This document shows, one piece after another, positions 1 to 6,613 of a DNA stretch of 6,735 nt (positions are counted from its first letter, which is position 1; each line of letters starts with the position of its first letter). The position numbers were made by a program, and so were the translations under genes. The notes below the pieces were generated by a model. That model was not told where the DNA came from and did not search any database. It saw only the letters and a program-made list of their open reading frames with translations. This stretch comes from Planctomycetaceae bacterium (GTDB lineage: Bacteria; Planctomycetota; Planctomycetia; Pirellulales; Thermoguttaceae), in NCBI GenBank assembly GCA_031266315.1, contig JAISBG010000287.1, positions 1 through 6,735 on the forward strand, in the 5' to 3' direction.

Positions 1-1148
1 CTCTTGTTCGTTCTTCACCATTCGGCTTTACATTGGTCGAACTTCTTGTAGTAATTGCGATTATCGGTGTGTTAATCGCATTACTGTTACCCGCTGTGCA
101 AGCAGCACGTGAAGCGGCAAGGCGGATGCAATGTTCGAATCACCTCAAACAACAAGGTATCGGTGTTCACAACTTTCACGATACGCGGTTAGGGTTGCCG
201 CCCTCAACAATGTGGATGTGGAGAACAAATTTTTGGGCGTATCTCATGCCGTACATCGAACAACAAACAATTTCCCAAAAAATATTTTTCACCAATAAAA
301 CTGCCTACATGCAGCCGGAATGGTGGACAGGAAATATGCCGGGATTTACTGCGGAGGAACAACTGACGGAAGCAGACCGTAACGGACTCGGTTCGATTTC
401 GATTTATCGTTGTCCTTCACGACGGGGAGGCGGACCGGCAATCACGGACACTTTCGCAACAACAGAAGCGGCAACATCTTACGTTGAACCGGGACCGCGA
501 GGTGATTACGCTATTGTGTTTATGTACGATTTTAATTTACTTACCACTGTTACAGGCAGTTCCGGCTGGTGGGACGTTTCATTTAATAATCTGACAACTT
601 CGCCGCCGGTTGTGCTGACTCCGCATGTTGGTCCCTTCCGTGCCGCTCTTGTGGAATTGAATGGGAGTTCGCTTTCCGATTCGGTAATTGCCGGAGCGCA
701 ACCCCGTGATACAATGGCTTACTGGCAAGACGGAACCAGTAATCAGTTTATCGTCGGTGAAAAGCATATTCCGTACAACAAATTTGAGAAATGTAATAAT
801 ACTGTTGTAGGTCTTGCAGCAAGTTATTCCGACGACTGTTCCTTTTTAGCGGCACACAATACCGGTTGGCGTACTGTTTCAATGGGACGAACTGTTGTAC
901 ACAATTTTAATTCCTCAACTCCCCTGCCGGCACAAAGCGGTACACCGCTTCCGTTAAGCAATACCACTTTCGAAGCAGAAAATAGAGGTGCGTTACGGGA
1001 TTATGGTTTTGGGAGTTATCATCCGGGAATCAGTCATTTCCTTTTAGGTGATGGTTCCGTTAAACCAATTTCCGTTACAACTCCGGTGTTTCCAAGACTT
1101 GCATGTTTCAGTCATGTCAATGACGGAAATACGGTAACATTGCCGTAA
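1..1148 (+). CDS. DUF1559 (H-X9-DG) pseudopilin-like protein, 5' end missing
   Basis: The frame is open from the window edge (first whole codon at 3) to TAA at 1146-1148, giving 381 visible residues. The visible part begins [17 protein letters not shown]: a prepilin-type site (cleavage expected after G8), a hydrophobic helix, then the AAREAARRM helix. Further on are a CPS motif (C137), DGTSNQ (D243) and a C-terminal H340-x9-D350-G351. This order is diagnostic of DUF1559 proteins, which planctomycetes carry in dozens to hundreds of copies. A TTG at 33 could be called as a start but lies inside the prepilin motif, so the true start is upstream of the window. The second copy suggests a long leader is missing here. 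Its function is not established; an envelope-anchored, pseudopilin-like role is inferred from the N-terminus only. Family call very secure. Confidence 0.93.
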   Translation, partial: LVRSSPFGFTLVELLVVIAIIGVLIALLLPAVQAAREAARRMQCSNHLKQQGIGVHNFHDTRLGLPPSTMWMWRTNFWAYLMPYIEQQTISQKIFFTNKTAYMQPEWWTGNMPGFTAEEQLTEADRNGLGSISIYRCPSRRGGGPAITDTFATTEAATSYVEPGPRGDYAIVFMYDFNLLTTVTGSSGWWDVSFNNLTTSPPVVLTPHVGPFRAALVELNGSSLSDSVIAGAQPRDTMAYWQDGTSNQFIVGEKHIPYNKFEKCNNTVVGLAASYSDDCSFLAAHNTGWRTVSMGRTVVHNFNSSTPLPAQSGTPLPLSNTTFEAENRGALRDYGFGSYHPGISHFLLGDGSVKPISVTTPVFPRLACFSHVNDGNTVTLP

Positions 1149-1170
1149 CAGTATGTTTAAAAAATCAAAA

Positions 1171-1248
1171 CACGAAACACGCGAAATTTCGCAAAACAGC
1201 ACGAAATAAAATTTTCGTACTTTCTGTTCTTTTTTCGCACGTTTCGTG
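1171..1248. repeat. Inverted repeat cluster between DUF1559 and GH106 genes
   Basis: CACGAAACACGCGAAA (1171-1186) is matched in inverted orientation by 1233-1248, ending GTTTCGTG, with 14 of 16 positions agreeing. Nested inside are a perfect 12-bp palindrome GCGAAATTTCGC (1181-1192) and a third ACGAAA...TTTCGT pair (1201-1206 with 1213-1218). The shared word (C)ACGAAA thus occurs three times. The cluster could fold as RNA at the end of the upstream transcript or hold repeated protein-binding half-sites. Its right arm abuts the putative -10 of the next gene. Confidence 0.6.
1198..1235 (+). terminator. Possible terminator of the first DUF1559 gene
   Basis: A short stem (ACGAAA 1201-1206 with TTTCGT 1213-1218, plus G1199-C1220 and A1198-T1221) has a 6-nt loop. 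It is followed by a T-rich tract, TTTCTGTTCTTTTTT (1221-1235). The stem is weak and AT-rich, so this is a plausible but not strong intrinsic terminator. It starts 50 nt after the TAA stop. Confidence 0.35.
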
Positions 1249-1255
1249 ATAAAAT
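1247..1255 (+). promoter_or_regulatory. Putative extended -10 promoter for the GH106 gene
   Basis: TGATAAAAT reads as an extended -10 (TG-N-TAAAAT). No good -35 is seen at 17 bp (TTCTTT at 1227-1232), which is tolerable for extended -10 promoters. Transcription would begin near 1262, giving a leader of about 69 nt and placing the palindrome at 1268-1285 just downstream of the start point. Sigma-70-like rules are assumed. Confidence 0.4.
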
Positions 1256-1267
1256 AGTTCGATAATG

Positions 1268-1285
1268 ACAATTCAAGTGAATTGT
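1268..1285. promoter_or_regulatory. 18-bp palindrome, operator candidate
   Basis: ACAATTCA-AG-TGAATTGT is a perfect 8+8 dyad with a 2-bp centre. The 2-base centre suits a dimeric DNA-binding repressor better than an RNA hairpin. It lies at about +7 to +24 of the inferred start, where a bound repressor would block the GH106 promoter. A run of eight T (1291-1298) begins 5 nt later, so a weak attenuator hairpin is the alternative. Confidence 0.5.
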
Positions 1286-1315
1286 TACCATTTTTTTTCA
1301 AATTTCTCAACTTTC

Positions 1316-1323
1316 AAGAAAGG
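1316..1323 (+). promoter_or_regulatory. Ribosome binding site that fixes the GH106 start
   Basis: AAGAAAGG ends 7 nt before ATG 1331. The in-frame ATG at 1265 has no such site, would put 22 non-signal residues in front of a signal peptide, and overlaps the operator-like palindrome. ATG 1331 is therefore chosen. Confidence 0.75.
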
Positions 1324-1330
1324 TAAAACC

Positions 1331-4300
1331 ATGAGAATTTTTGTATCTCTGTTTTTGTGTTTGTTTTTGTCAACGTTATCCGTTTTTGCTACGGATAATT
1401 TGAAGAAGGAATTTGCGAAACCCGACGCGGAAAATCGTCCTTGGGTTTACTGGTTCTGGAACAACGGCAACTTGACCAAAGAGGGAATTACCGCCGACCT
1501 CGAAGCAATGGCAAACACCGGAATTGGCGGCGTGTTGATTATGGAAGTCGGGCAAAACGCACCAGCGGGTCCTGTTGATTTTTTGAGCGACCAATGGCGG
1601 GAACTGTTTCAATTTATGATCAAAGAAGCCAAACGTTGCGGAATTGAAGTCAACATGAATAACGATGCCGGTTGGAACGGCAGCGGCGGAAAATGGATTA
1701 AACCGGAACACGGAATGCAGGTTTTAACTTGGTCGGAAACCAATTTGACCGAACCCAAACCGGAAAAAATCATTCTGCCCGAACCGCCGAAAAAACTCAA
1801 TTATTATAACGATATTGCGGTTTTCGCGTTTCCAACTCCAACCGACAACGCCGAGAAAAAACATGTTGACCCCAACAGTAATCATCGCGCTACGCCGGCA
1901 AACAAAGTAATCGTTGCGCAAAAAGATGTCCTTGATTTGACCGAAAAAATGGCTGCCGACGGAACACTTGATTGGAAAGTTCCCGCCGGAAACTGGACGG
2001 TTTTACGGATTGGACACACTTGTAAAGGAATTGTCGTACATCCCGCGCCGACAAGCGGAGTCGGGCTTGAGTGTGATAAACTTTCGATCGAAGCGTCCGA
2101 AGATGCGTTCAACGGGCAAATGGGAAAACTCATCGCCGACAATAAAGAATTTGCCGGAATCGGAAAAACGTTGATGTCAACTCATATTGACAGTTGGGAA
2201 AACGGTTCGCAAAATTGGACTCCCAAAATGCGCAACGAATTTCAGCAACGCAGGAACTATGATCTTTGGAAATTTGTTCCGGTTTTTGCCGGTTACATTA
2301 TTGATTCGACGGAAATTACCGACCGTTTTTTATGGGATTTTCGCCGGACTGTTTCAGAAATGTGTCTGGACAATCATGTTGCGGTATTTAAACGGCTTGC
2401 GAATCAACACGGTTTGAAATTGTCTATTGAGGCTTACGGTTCTCCGTGCGACCATATTCAATACGGTGGCATGGCGGACGAACCGATGGGTGAATTTTGG
2501 ATTGGCGGCGGTGCAATATCGTCTTGTCGCGGCATGGCATCGGCTGGACATATTTACGGACGAAAAATCATTGGAGCCGAAGCATTTACCGCCGACAATT
2601 CAGAACGTTGGCAACAACATCCCGGTTCAATGAAAGCACTTGGCGACACCGCGTTCTGCGAAGGAATCAACCGGTTTGTGTTTCACCGATATTCGTTTCA
2701 GCCTTGGGTTGATGTCAAACCCGGTTTAATGATGGGACCTTGGGGTGTTCATTATGAGCGGACGCAAACTTGGTGGCATTTAACTCCGGCTTGGCATGAA
2801 TATTTGTCCCGTTGTCAATTCATGTTACGGCAAGGTGATTTCGTTGCGGATATTGTTTACGTTGAAACGGAAGATTCTCCACAGCATTTTCCCAATCATT
2901 ATCGTAGCAGTTTTTCGTGGGATCAATGCGGAGCCGATGCCGTGTACCTGATGTCCGTTAAGAACGGAAAATTAACGCTGCCAAGCGGTGCAAGTTACGA
3001 AATTCTCGTTCTGCCGAACAGCAGCAATATGACACCGGAACTGTTGAAAAAAGTTACCGAATTAGTCAAAGACGGCGCAACAATTATCGGTAAAAAACCG
3101 GTAAGTGCTTTGGGATTAACAAGTTATCCCGAAAACGATAAAGAACTTGCGGTGCTTGCTGAGGAACTTTGGGGCAAGGTCAATGAATCTGTCGGAGAAC
3201 GAAATTACGGTAACGGTAAAGTTATTTGGGGAAAATTACCGGAAACAGTTCTTACGGAAAAAGGTATCCGCCCTGATTTTCTTGCGAATCGGCGATTAAA
3301 TCAAATTCATCGACGCACGGCGGACGCTGATTTTTATTTTGTTGCCAATCCAAGCCCAAAGAATATTCTGACTCAAATCGTTTGCCGTGTTACAGGAAAA
3401 CCTGAACTTTGGTATCCTGAATCCGGTAAAACAGTTCCGGCACCAATTTATCGTGCGGAAAATGATTCTGACAACGGCACAACAACATTGCTGTTGCCGA
3501 TGGAACCGTCGCAATCGGTGTTTGTTGTTTTTCCGCATCGGAATAAACAGGACAAAAATGATTCTGTTGTTGCGTTGTCTTATAACGGTACGGTTATTGA
3601 GGATTTAACCGTTCCGTTTACAACCATCGAAGTTGAACGGGCTGTTTACGGTATTTTGGACGATCCAAACGCAACACGGGACGCAACAACAGCGGTTAAA
3701 AAACTTATTACCGACGGATTGAAAGAAATTTCCGTATCAAAAATCACGCAAGCGGTCGGCGATCCGAAACACGGTGTTGTGAAAACGTTGCGGATTGAAT
3801 TTACCTCCGGCGGAAAACCTTATTCTGTTTCCGCAACAGACGGAGAAACGGTGTTTTTAAACGTTAATGTTCCGAAAATCAAAATCCTTAACGCAAAATA
3901 CGGACCGCTCAATGATGAAACAAAAACAATTGATGTTCAAAAACTTTTGCAAAAAATTCTGGATGCCGGTGAAAATGATTTTTCTGTTGCCCGTCTTGCC
4001 AGAAATTTTGATCCGGCTCCTATGGTTGTGAAGACGTTGAATTTCGAATATGAATTGAACGGCAAAACTCAAACATGGAGCGGAAAAGACCATCAATCTA
4101 TTTTCATCGGAAACGATTTTGACAACGAATTGTTACCGATTGGAATTAATGAAGAAGGATTGGCTTTCCGTAACAATGGTCATTACGAGTTGCAGACGGC
4201 ATCAGGAAAAAAGATTGGGAAAAATGTTGTGATTCGCGAACCGTTGGAAATTTCCGGTTCGTGGACGGTTCGGTTTCCGATTAAGAAAACGATAAAAGAA

Positions 4301-4804
4301 ACAACATTCGACCAACTGATTTCATGGAGCGATTCCTCCGACGATGCCATCAAATATTTCAGCGGCACGGCAATTTACCGAACAACATTTAACGTACCAA
4401 AAGATTTTATGGCACAGGAACAACGTGTTATTCTTGATCTTGGTCAGGTCAATGAAATTGCAACGGTAAAGGTCAACGGGAAAGAGTTGGGAATTCTCTG
4501 GACATTGACAAAAGCGATTGATGTTACGGAAGCGTTACAATTGAGCGGAGAAAATGTTCTGGAAATTCATGTTACCAATCTTTGGTGTAACAGGTTAATC
4601 GGCGACGCAAAACTGCCGCAAGACAAAGAACGCCAACCCAACGGAACATTATCCGCGTGGCCCGAATGGCTAACCAAAGGTCAACCCGACCCGCATGGAC
4701 GTGAAACTTTTAGCATGTGGAATCTCTGGAAACCGGACGATACATTGCAACCGTCCGGCTTAATTGGTCCCGTGCAGTTGAAAGTCGTGAGTTGTTACAA
4801 ATAG
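1331..4804 (+). CDS. Secreted GH106 family alpha-L-rhamnosidase
   Basis: A 1157-residue glycoside hydrolase expected to release terminal alpha-L-rhamnose from polysaccharide side chains, outside the cytoplasm. Residues 1-20 form a signal peptide (MRIF, Leu/Phe-rich core, SVFA cut site). The family's N-terminal signature follows: WVYWFWNNGNLTKEGITADL, GIGGVLIMEVG, NNDAGWNGSGGKWIKPE. Then come HIDSWE (E290), LSIEAYGSP (E367) and IGAEAFTAD (E417). E290 and E417 are 127 residues apart and are the best candidates for the catalytic acid/base pair; the characterised Bacteroides enzyme BT0986, as I recall it, uses E461 and E593. Residues ~558-590 (ILVLPNSSNMTPELLKKV) resemble the GATase-like fold seen in related hydrolases. 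Two tandem accessory repeats (766-844 and 850-927) follow, then a C-terminal galactose-binding-like jelly roll (~976-1157; LDLGQVNEIATVKVNGKELG, ending in NLWCNRLIGD). The gene stands alone between DUF1559 genes. The exact substrate (pectin rhamnogalacturonan or another rhamnose glycan) cannot be told from sequence. Confidence 0.93.
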   Translation: MRIFVSLFLCLFLSTLSVFATDNLKKEFAKPDAENRPWVYWFWNNGNLTKEGITADLEAMANTGIGGVLIMEVGQNAPAGPVDFLSDQWRELFQFMIKEAKRCGIEVNMNNDAGWNGSGGKWIKPEHGMQVLTWSETNLTEPKPEKIILPEPPKKLNYYNDIAVFAFPTPTDNAEKKHVDPNSNHRATPANKVIVAQKDVLDLTEKMAADGTLDWKVPAGNWTVLRIGHTCKGIVVHPAPTSGVGLECDKLSIEASEDAFNGQMGKLIADNKEFAGIGKTLMSTHIDSWENGSQNWTPKMRNEFQQRRNYDLWKFVPVFAGYIIDSTEITDRFLWDFRRTVSEMCLDNHVAVFKRLANQHGLKLSIEAYGSPCDHIQYGGMADEPMGEFWIGGGAISSCRGMASAGHIYGRKIIGAEAFTADNSERWQQHPGSMKALGDTAFCEGINRFVFHRYSFQPWVDVKPGLMMGPWGVHYERTQTWWHLTPAWHEYLSRCQFMLRQGDFVADIVYVETEDSPQHFPNHYRSSFSWDQCGADAVYLMSVKNGKLTLPSGASYEILVLPNSSNMTPELLKKVTELVKDGATIIGKKPVSALGLTSYPENDKELAVLAEELWGKVNESVGERNYGNGKVIWGKLPETVLTEKGIRPDFLANRRLNQIHRRTADADFYFVANPSPKNILTQIVCRVTGKPELWYPESGKTVPAPIYRAENDSDNGTTTLLLPMEPSQSVFVVFPHRNKQDKNDSVVALSYNGTVIEDLTVPFTTIEVERAVYGILDDPNATRDATTAVKKLITDGLKEISVSKITQAVGDPKHGVVKTLRIEFTSGGKPYSVSATDGETVFLNVNVPKIKILNAKYGPLNDETKTIDVQKLLQKILDAGENDFSVARLARNFDPAPMVVKTLNFEYELNGKTQTWSGKDHQSIFIGNDFDNELLPIGINEEGLAFRNNGHYELQTASGKKIGKNVVIREPLEISGSWTVRFPIKKTIKETTFDQLISWSDSSDDAIKYFSGTAIYRTTFNVPKDFMAQEQRVILDLGQVNEIATVKVNGKELGILWTLTKAIDVTEALQLSGENVLEIHVTNLWCNRLIGDAKLPQDKERQPNGTLSAWPEWLTKGQPDPHGRETFSMWNLWKPDDTLQPSGLIGPVQLKVVSCYK
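3626..4111 (+). repeat. Two tandem ~80-residue accessory domains within GH106
   Basis: Residues 766-844 and 850-927 of the GH106 protein align with each other. Shared positions include I-x-x-x-x-A-x-YG-x-L-(N/D)-D at the start, a helix (AVKKLI / LLQKIL), an 'isv/fsv' strand, DP-x-x-x-VVKTL-(R/N)-(I/F)-E-(F/Y), a GK strand and a final D-x-x-(T/S)-(V/I)-F. The pattern resembles the beta-rich DUF3395-like (DnaJ-C11 C-terminal-like) module. I make that family link from memory and hold it loosely; the internal duplication itself is plain. A carbohydrate- or partner-binding role is only a guess. Confidence 0.65.
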
Positions 4805-4881
4805 AAAGTTACAGTATTAAGGCAAACAGGCTACGACCATGAGTTAATCCTGCTTGCGCAAGTAGTATTGAAGACGAAAAG

Positions 4882-5059
4882 AGGTGGGCAACCGTTCGCT
4901 GAACGGTTGCGTCGGCGATAGCCAACTTGCCTTTGTTGGTGGCTGGCAATTTGATTCCAAAACGGAAGGCAACACAATTTGTCGTCGTTAATCTGGTTCA
5001 TTGTCGGCTAATGCCGACGCAACCGTGGGTGAAAGCCCTTTAGCAAAAGTCACCCACCT
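4882..5059. repeat. Structured intergenic element with nested inverted repeats
   Basis: This is the core of the 423-bp gap after GH106; no credible gene is seen in the gap. The outer ends match as AGGTGGG (4882-4888) and CCCACCT (5053-5059). Inside are a perfect 10-bp hairpin with loop GCT (4888-4897 with 4901-4910), a 13-bp inverted pair CGGTTGCGTCGGC / GCCGACGCAACCG (4904-4916 with 5013-5025), the hairpin GTCGGC-TAAT-GCCGAC (5003-5018), and GTGGGTGA / TCACCCAC (5025-5032 with 5050-5057). Several arms overlap, so the pairings are mutually exclusive. This looks like a small non-autonomous mobile repeat or a structured RNA. It is not an ordinary terminator, because no T-run follows any stem. 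No transposase or clear target duplication is seen. Confidence 0.6.
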
Positions 5060-5128
5060 TGATTGACCTGTTGGTGATGATTTAAAGTTCCAAAACACCA
5101 AAATTTTCTCAAAAAAGAAAGATTTCTC

Positions 5129-5155
5129 TTGACTTCTGGTTTTATTTTGTATAAA
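5129..5155 (+). promoter_or_regulatory. Putative promoter of the second DUF1559 gene
   Basis: TTGACT (5129-5134) and TATAAA (5150-5155) make a sigma-70-like pair with a short 15-bp spacer. Transcription would start near 5162, leaving a leader of about 66 nt. It lies immediately downstream of the structured element. Confidence 0.45.
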
Positions 5156-5214
5156 CTCCGAACATTGTTGAATCTGCATTACGCTTTGCAATAGTTCATA
5201 AAACTTTGTAAAAT

Positions 5215-5219
5215 AAGGA
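5215..5219 (+). promoter_or_regulatory. Ribosome binding site for the second DUF1559 gene
   Basis: AAGGA ends 8 nt before ATG 5228. It supports the far-upstream start and hence the unusually long leader, because no start with a comparable site is seen nearer the prepilin motif. Confidence 0.7.
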
Positions 5220-5259
5220 ATATAATAATGAAAAACCTAGTAGAAACCGCTTCGGAAAA

Positions 5260-5292
5260 TTCACAGAACAATTCGGTAAAAAATTCTGTGAA
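5260..5292 (+). other. Hairpin near the start of the second DUF1559 coding region
   Basis: TTCACAGAA (5260-5268) and TTCTGTGAA (5284-5292) form a perfect 9-bp inverted repeat with a 15-nt loop, starting 32 nt after the A of the start codon. The encoded peptide here is low-complexity (NSVKNSVKS), so codon constraint is weak and the pairing may be selected or accidental. Confidence 0.4.
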
Positions 5293-5319
5293 AAGTCAAA
5301 TGTTAAAATGGGCAAGTCA

Positions 5320-5330
5320 GGGGGGGGGGG
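5320..5330 (+). repeat. 11-base poly-G tract in the leader of the second DUF1559 gene
   Basis: Eleven consecutive G encode the end of Gln31, then Gly-Gly-Gly and the start of Ala. Only this register stays open. One extra G brings TGA 5338-5340 into frame, and one fewer brings TAA 5349-5351 into frame. Long G tracts in coding regions are classic slippage sites for phase variation in other bacteria. Here that role is inference, and homopolymer length is also error-prone in sequencing. Confidence 0.7.
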
Positions 5331-5405
5331 CTATTTATGATGAAGAGTTAAGAACGGAGAGCGGAGAATGTTCGTTTTCTCAAGATTTTTCCGCAAAATT
5401 CTTAA

Positions 5406-5535
5406 CTCTGATTCGTTCTTCACCGTTCGGCTTTACGTTAGTCGAACTTCTTGTGGTCATTGCGATTATCGGTGCTTTAATCGCTCTTCTGTTGCCTGCA
5501 ATTCAGGCGGCGCGTGAAGCCGCAAGACGGATGAG
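5406..5535 (+). repeat. DNA-level repeat of the first DUF1559 gene's 5' segment
   Basis: Positions 5406-5535 align without gaps to 1-130, with about 106 of 130 bases the same by hand count and 62 of the first 70. After the AAREAARRM helix the two genes diverge quickly, sharing only motifs. The pattern fits a conserved 5' module attached to variable bodies, by paralogy or gene conversion. Confidence 0.75.
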
Positions 5536-6536
5536 CTGTACCAACAACATTAAATAGTGGACGTTGGCTCTGCACATGTACCATGACACTGCCAACAACC
5601 TTCCCGCAGGAATCGGGTGGCTCGGTACTAAAACAAAAACTTCAGATTGTTGTTGGTCAGGACGTGTCTCTCTCCTGACGTACATTGAACAGAGCGCAGC
5701 GTATGATAGACTCCTTTCCACAATAGACTCCAGTTCGGTTACACCACCCGTGGTTCCCTATGATACTGGTATTTGGGGAGACCCTGATGTTCGTCTGCTT
5801 CTGTTTGGAGCCTTGAACTGTCCTTCTGACCCCAATATCAAACAGTTACCAACCGATGCCGGTTTGGGAAGCAGTGGACCTACCTATTGTAACTACTTGT
5901 TTTCCTGTGGAGACGGAATGAGGAACGTTAACAATCCGACGAGTAATATTAATAGGAGAGTTCTTTTCGGATGTGCTTGTTATCACGGATTCGCATTTTG
6001 CAGTGATGGAACAAGTAACACCGTTGCAATGTCAGAAACCAGTATCGCCGCCGAAACCGATTATCCAACAACGGTTAAAGGCGGAATTATTGGTGCTAAT
6101 GACGAGACCATTGATACGAGTTCCAGCGCACGAATCACGAACTGTCTTGTTCATGTCGATGCGACAAAAAAGAATATCGAAACAGGATATCAAGCTCGTT
6201 CACTGCGAGGAGCATTCTTTTATGCGGCACCGGATACAACTTTCATCAATACGGTTTTACCGCCCAATTCTCCCAGTTGTTCTGTCGGAGCACCTGAAAC
6301 AAATACTTGCGGTAGTTGGGGAATTTTTTCCGCACAGAGTTATCACTCCGGCGGCGTGAATGTCTCAATGTTGGACGGTTCCGTTCGTTTTGTTTCCGAT
6401 ACCATCAATGCGGAAACCGCCGGCTCCGCCTTGTCACAAAAATTAGACGGCGAAAGTGATTTCGGCATTTGGGGAGCAATGGGAACTCCCAACGGCGGAG
6501 AATCCGTTTCACCTTGATACCTCTTTCATGTTTCTG

Positions 6537-6575
6537 TTACACTGAAGCCGGAAAGTTTTACCGGCTTCAGTGTAA
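6537..6575 (+). terminator. Strong hairpin, probable terminator after the second DUF1559 gene
   Basis: TTACACTGAAGCCGG (6537-6551) pairs perfectly over 15 bp with 6561-6575 around a 9-nt loop, starting 19 nt after the TGA stop. No T-run follows at once; T6-A-T6 comes at 6601-6613. The 3' arm's AGTGTAA (6569-6575) can instead pair with TTACACT (6584-6590), giving a second, smaller hairpin closer to the T-run. Confidence 0.65.
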
Positions 6576-6613
6576 TACATTCATTACACTTAAAATTCGG
6601 TTTTTTATTTTTT

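Larger units (their letters stand above)
5228..6517 (+). pseudogene. DUF1559 protein gene broken by an in-frame amber codon
   Basis: One frame runs from ATG 5228 to TGA 6515-6517 (429 codons plus stop) with a single interruption, TAG at 5555-5557 (codon 110). Reading through it restores the family's usual NN-I-K-Q-W-x-LALH-x-YHD stretch. Downstream landmarks are intact: CPSDP (C198), DGTSNTVAMSE (D260) and H373-x9-D383-G384. The first copy has CAA (Gln) at the exactly aligned position, so one C-to-T change explains the stop. The N-terminal leader is 68 residues before the G68/F69 prepilin site, far longer than usual, and contains an 11-G tract. As written, the gene would yield only a 109-residue peptide: leader, transmembrane helix and start of the rod. 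A restart at 5564 (TTG) lacks a ribosome binding site. It is called a pseudogene, but suppression or a sequencing error is possible, since 319 codons downstream show no further damage. Confidence 0.8.

Noticed and set aside
33..35. TTG at 33 as the start of the first DUF1559 gene
   Set aside because: It lies within FTLVELL after the cleavage glycine. The frame is open upstream and matches the other copy, so the gene is simply cut by the window.
1265..1330. Upstream ATG 1265 as the GH106 start (1179 residues)
   Set aside because: It has no ribosome binding site, overlaps the palindrome, and puts 22 residues before an evident signal peptide. ATG 1331 has AAGAAAGG at the right spacing.
1376..4368. 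Many minus-strand and out-of-frame ORFs across GH106
   Set aside because: They are shadows of a strongly supported coding region and have low-complexity or Arg/Cys-rich nonsense composition.
4802..4804. Genome-wide reading of TAG as glutamine
   Set aside because: GH106 itself ends in TAG after a complete C-terminal domain. Reading through would add 49 codons (past a second TAG at 4919) running into the intergenic repeat element, so TAG looks like a normal stop here.
4882..5059. CRISPR array or insertion sequence
   Set aside because: There are no regularly spaced direct repeats with unique spacers, no transposase and no target-site duplication. Only nested inverted repeats are present.
4988..5191. 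Small minus-strand ORF in the intergenic gap
   Set aside because: It runs across the inverted-repeat element, has no recognisable domain, and is best explained by chance openness.
5186..5214. TTGCAA-17-TAAAAT as the promoter of the second DUF1559 gene
   Set aside because: The spacing is ideal, but transcription would start at about 5221 and exclude the ribosome binding site at 5215-5219. The pair at 5129-5155 is preferred.
5564..6517. Separate gene starting at TTG 5564
   Set aside because: It is the same frame as the upstream piece, continues the DUF1559 domain across the amber codon, and has no ribosome binding site.
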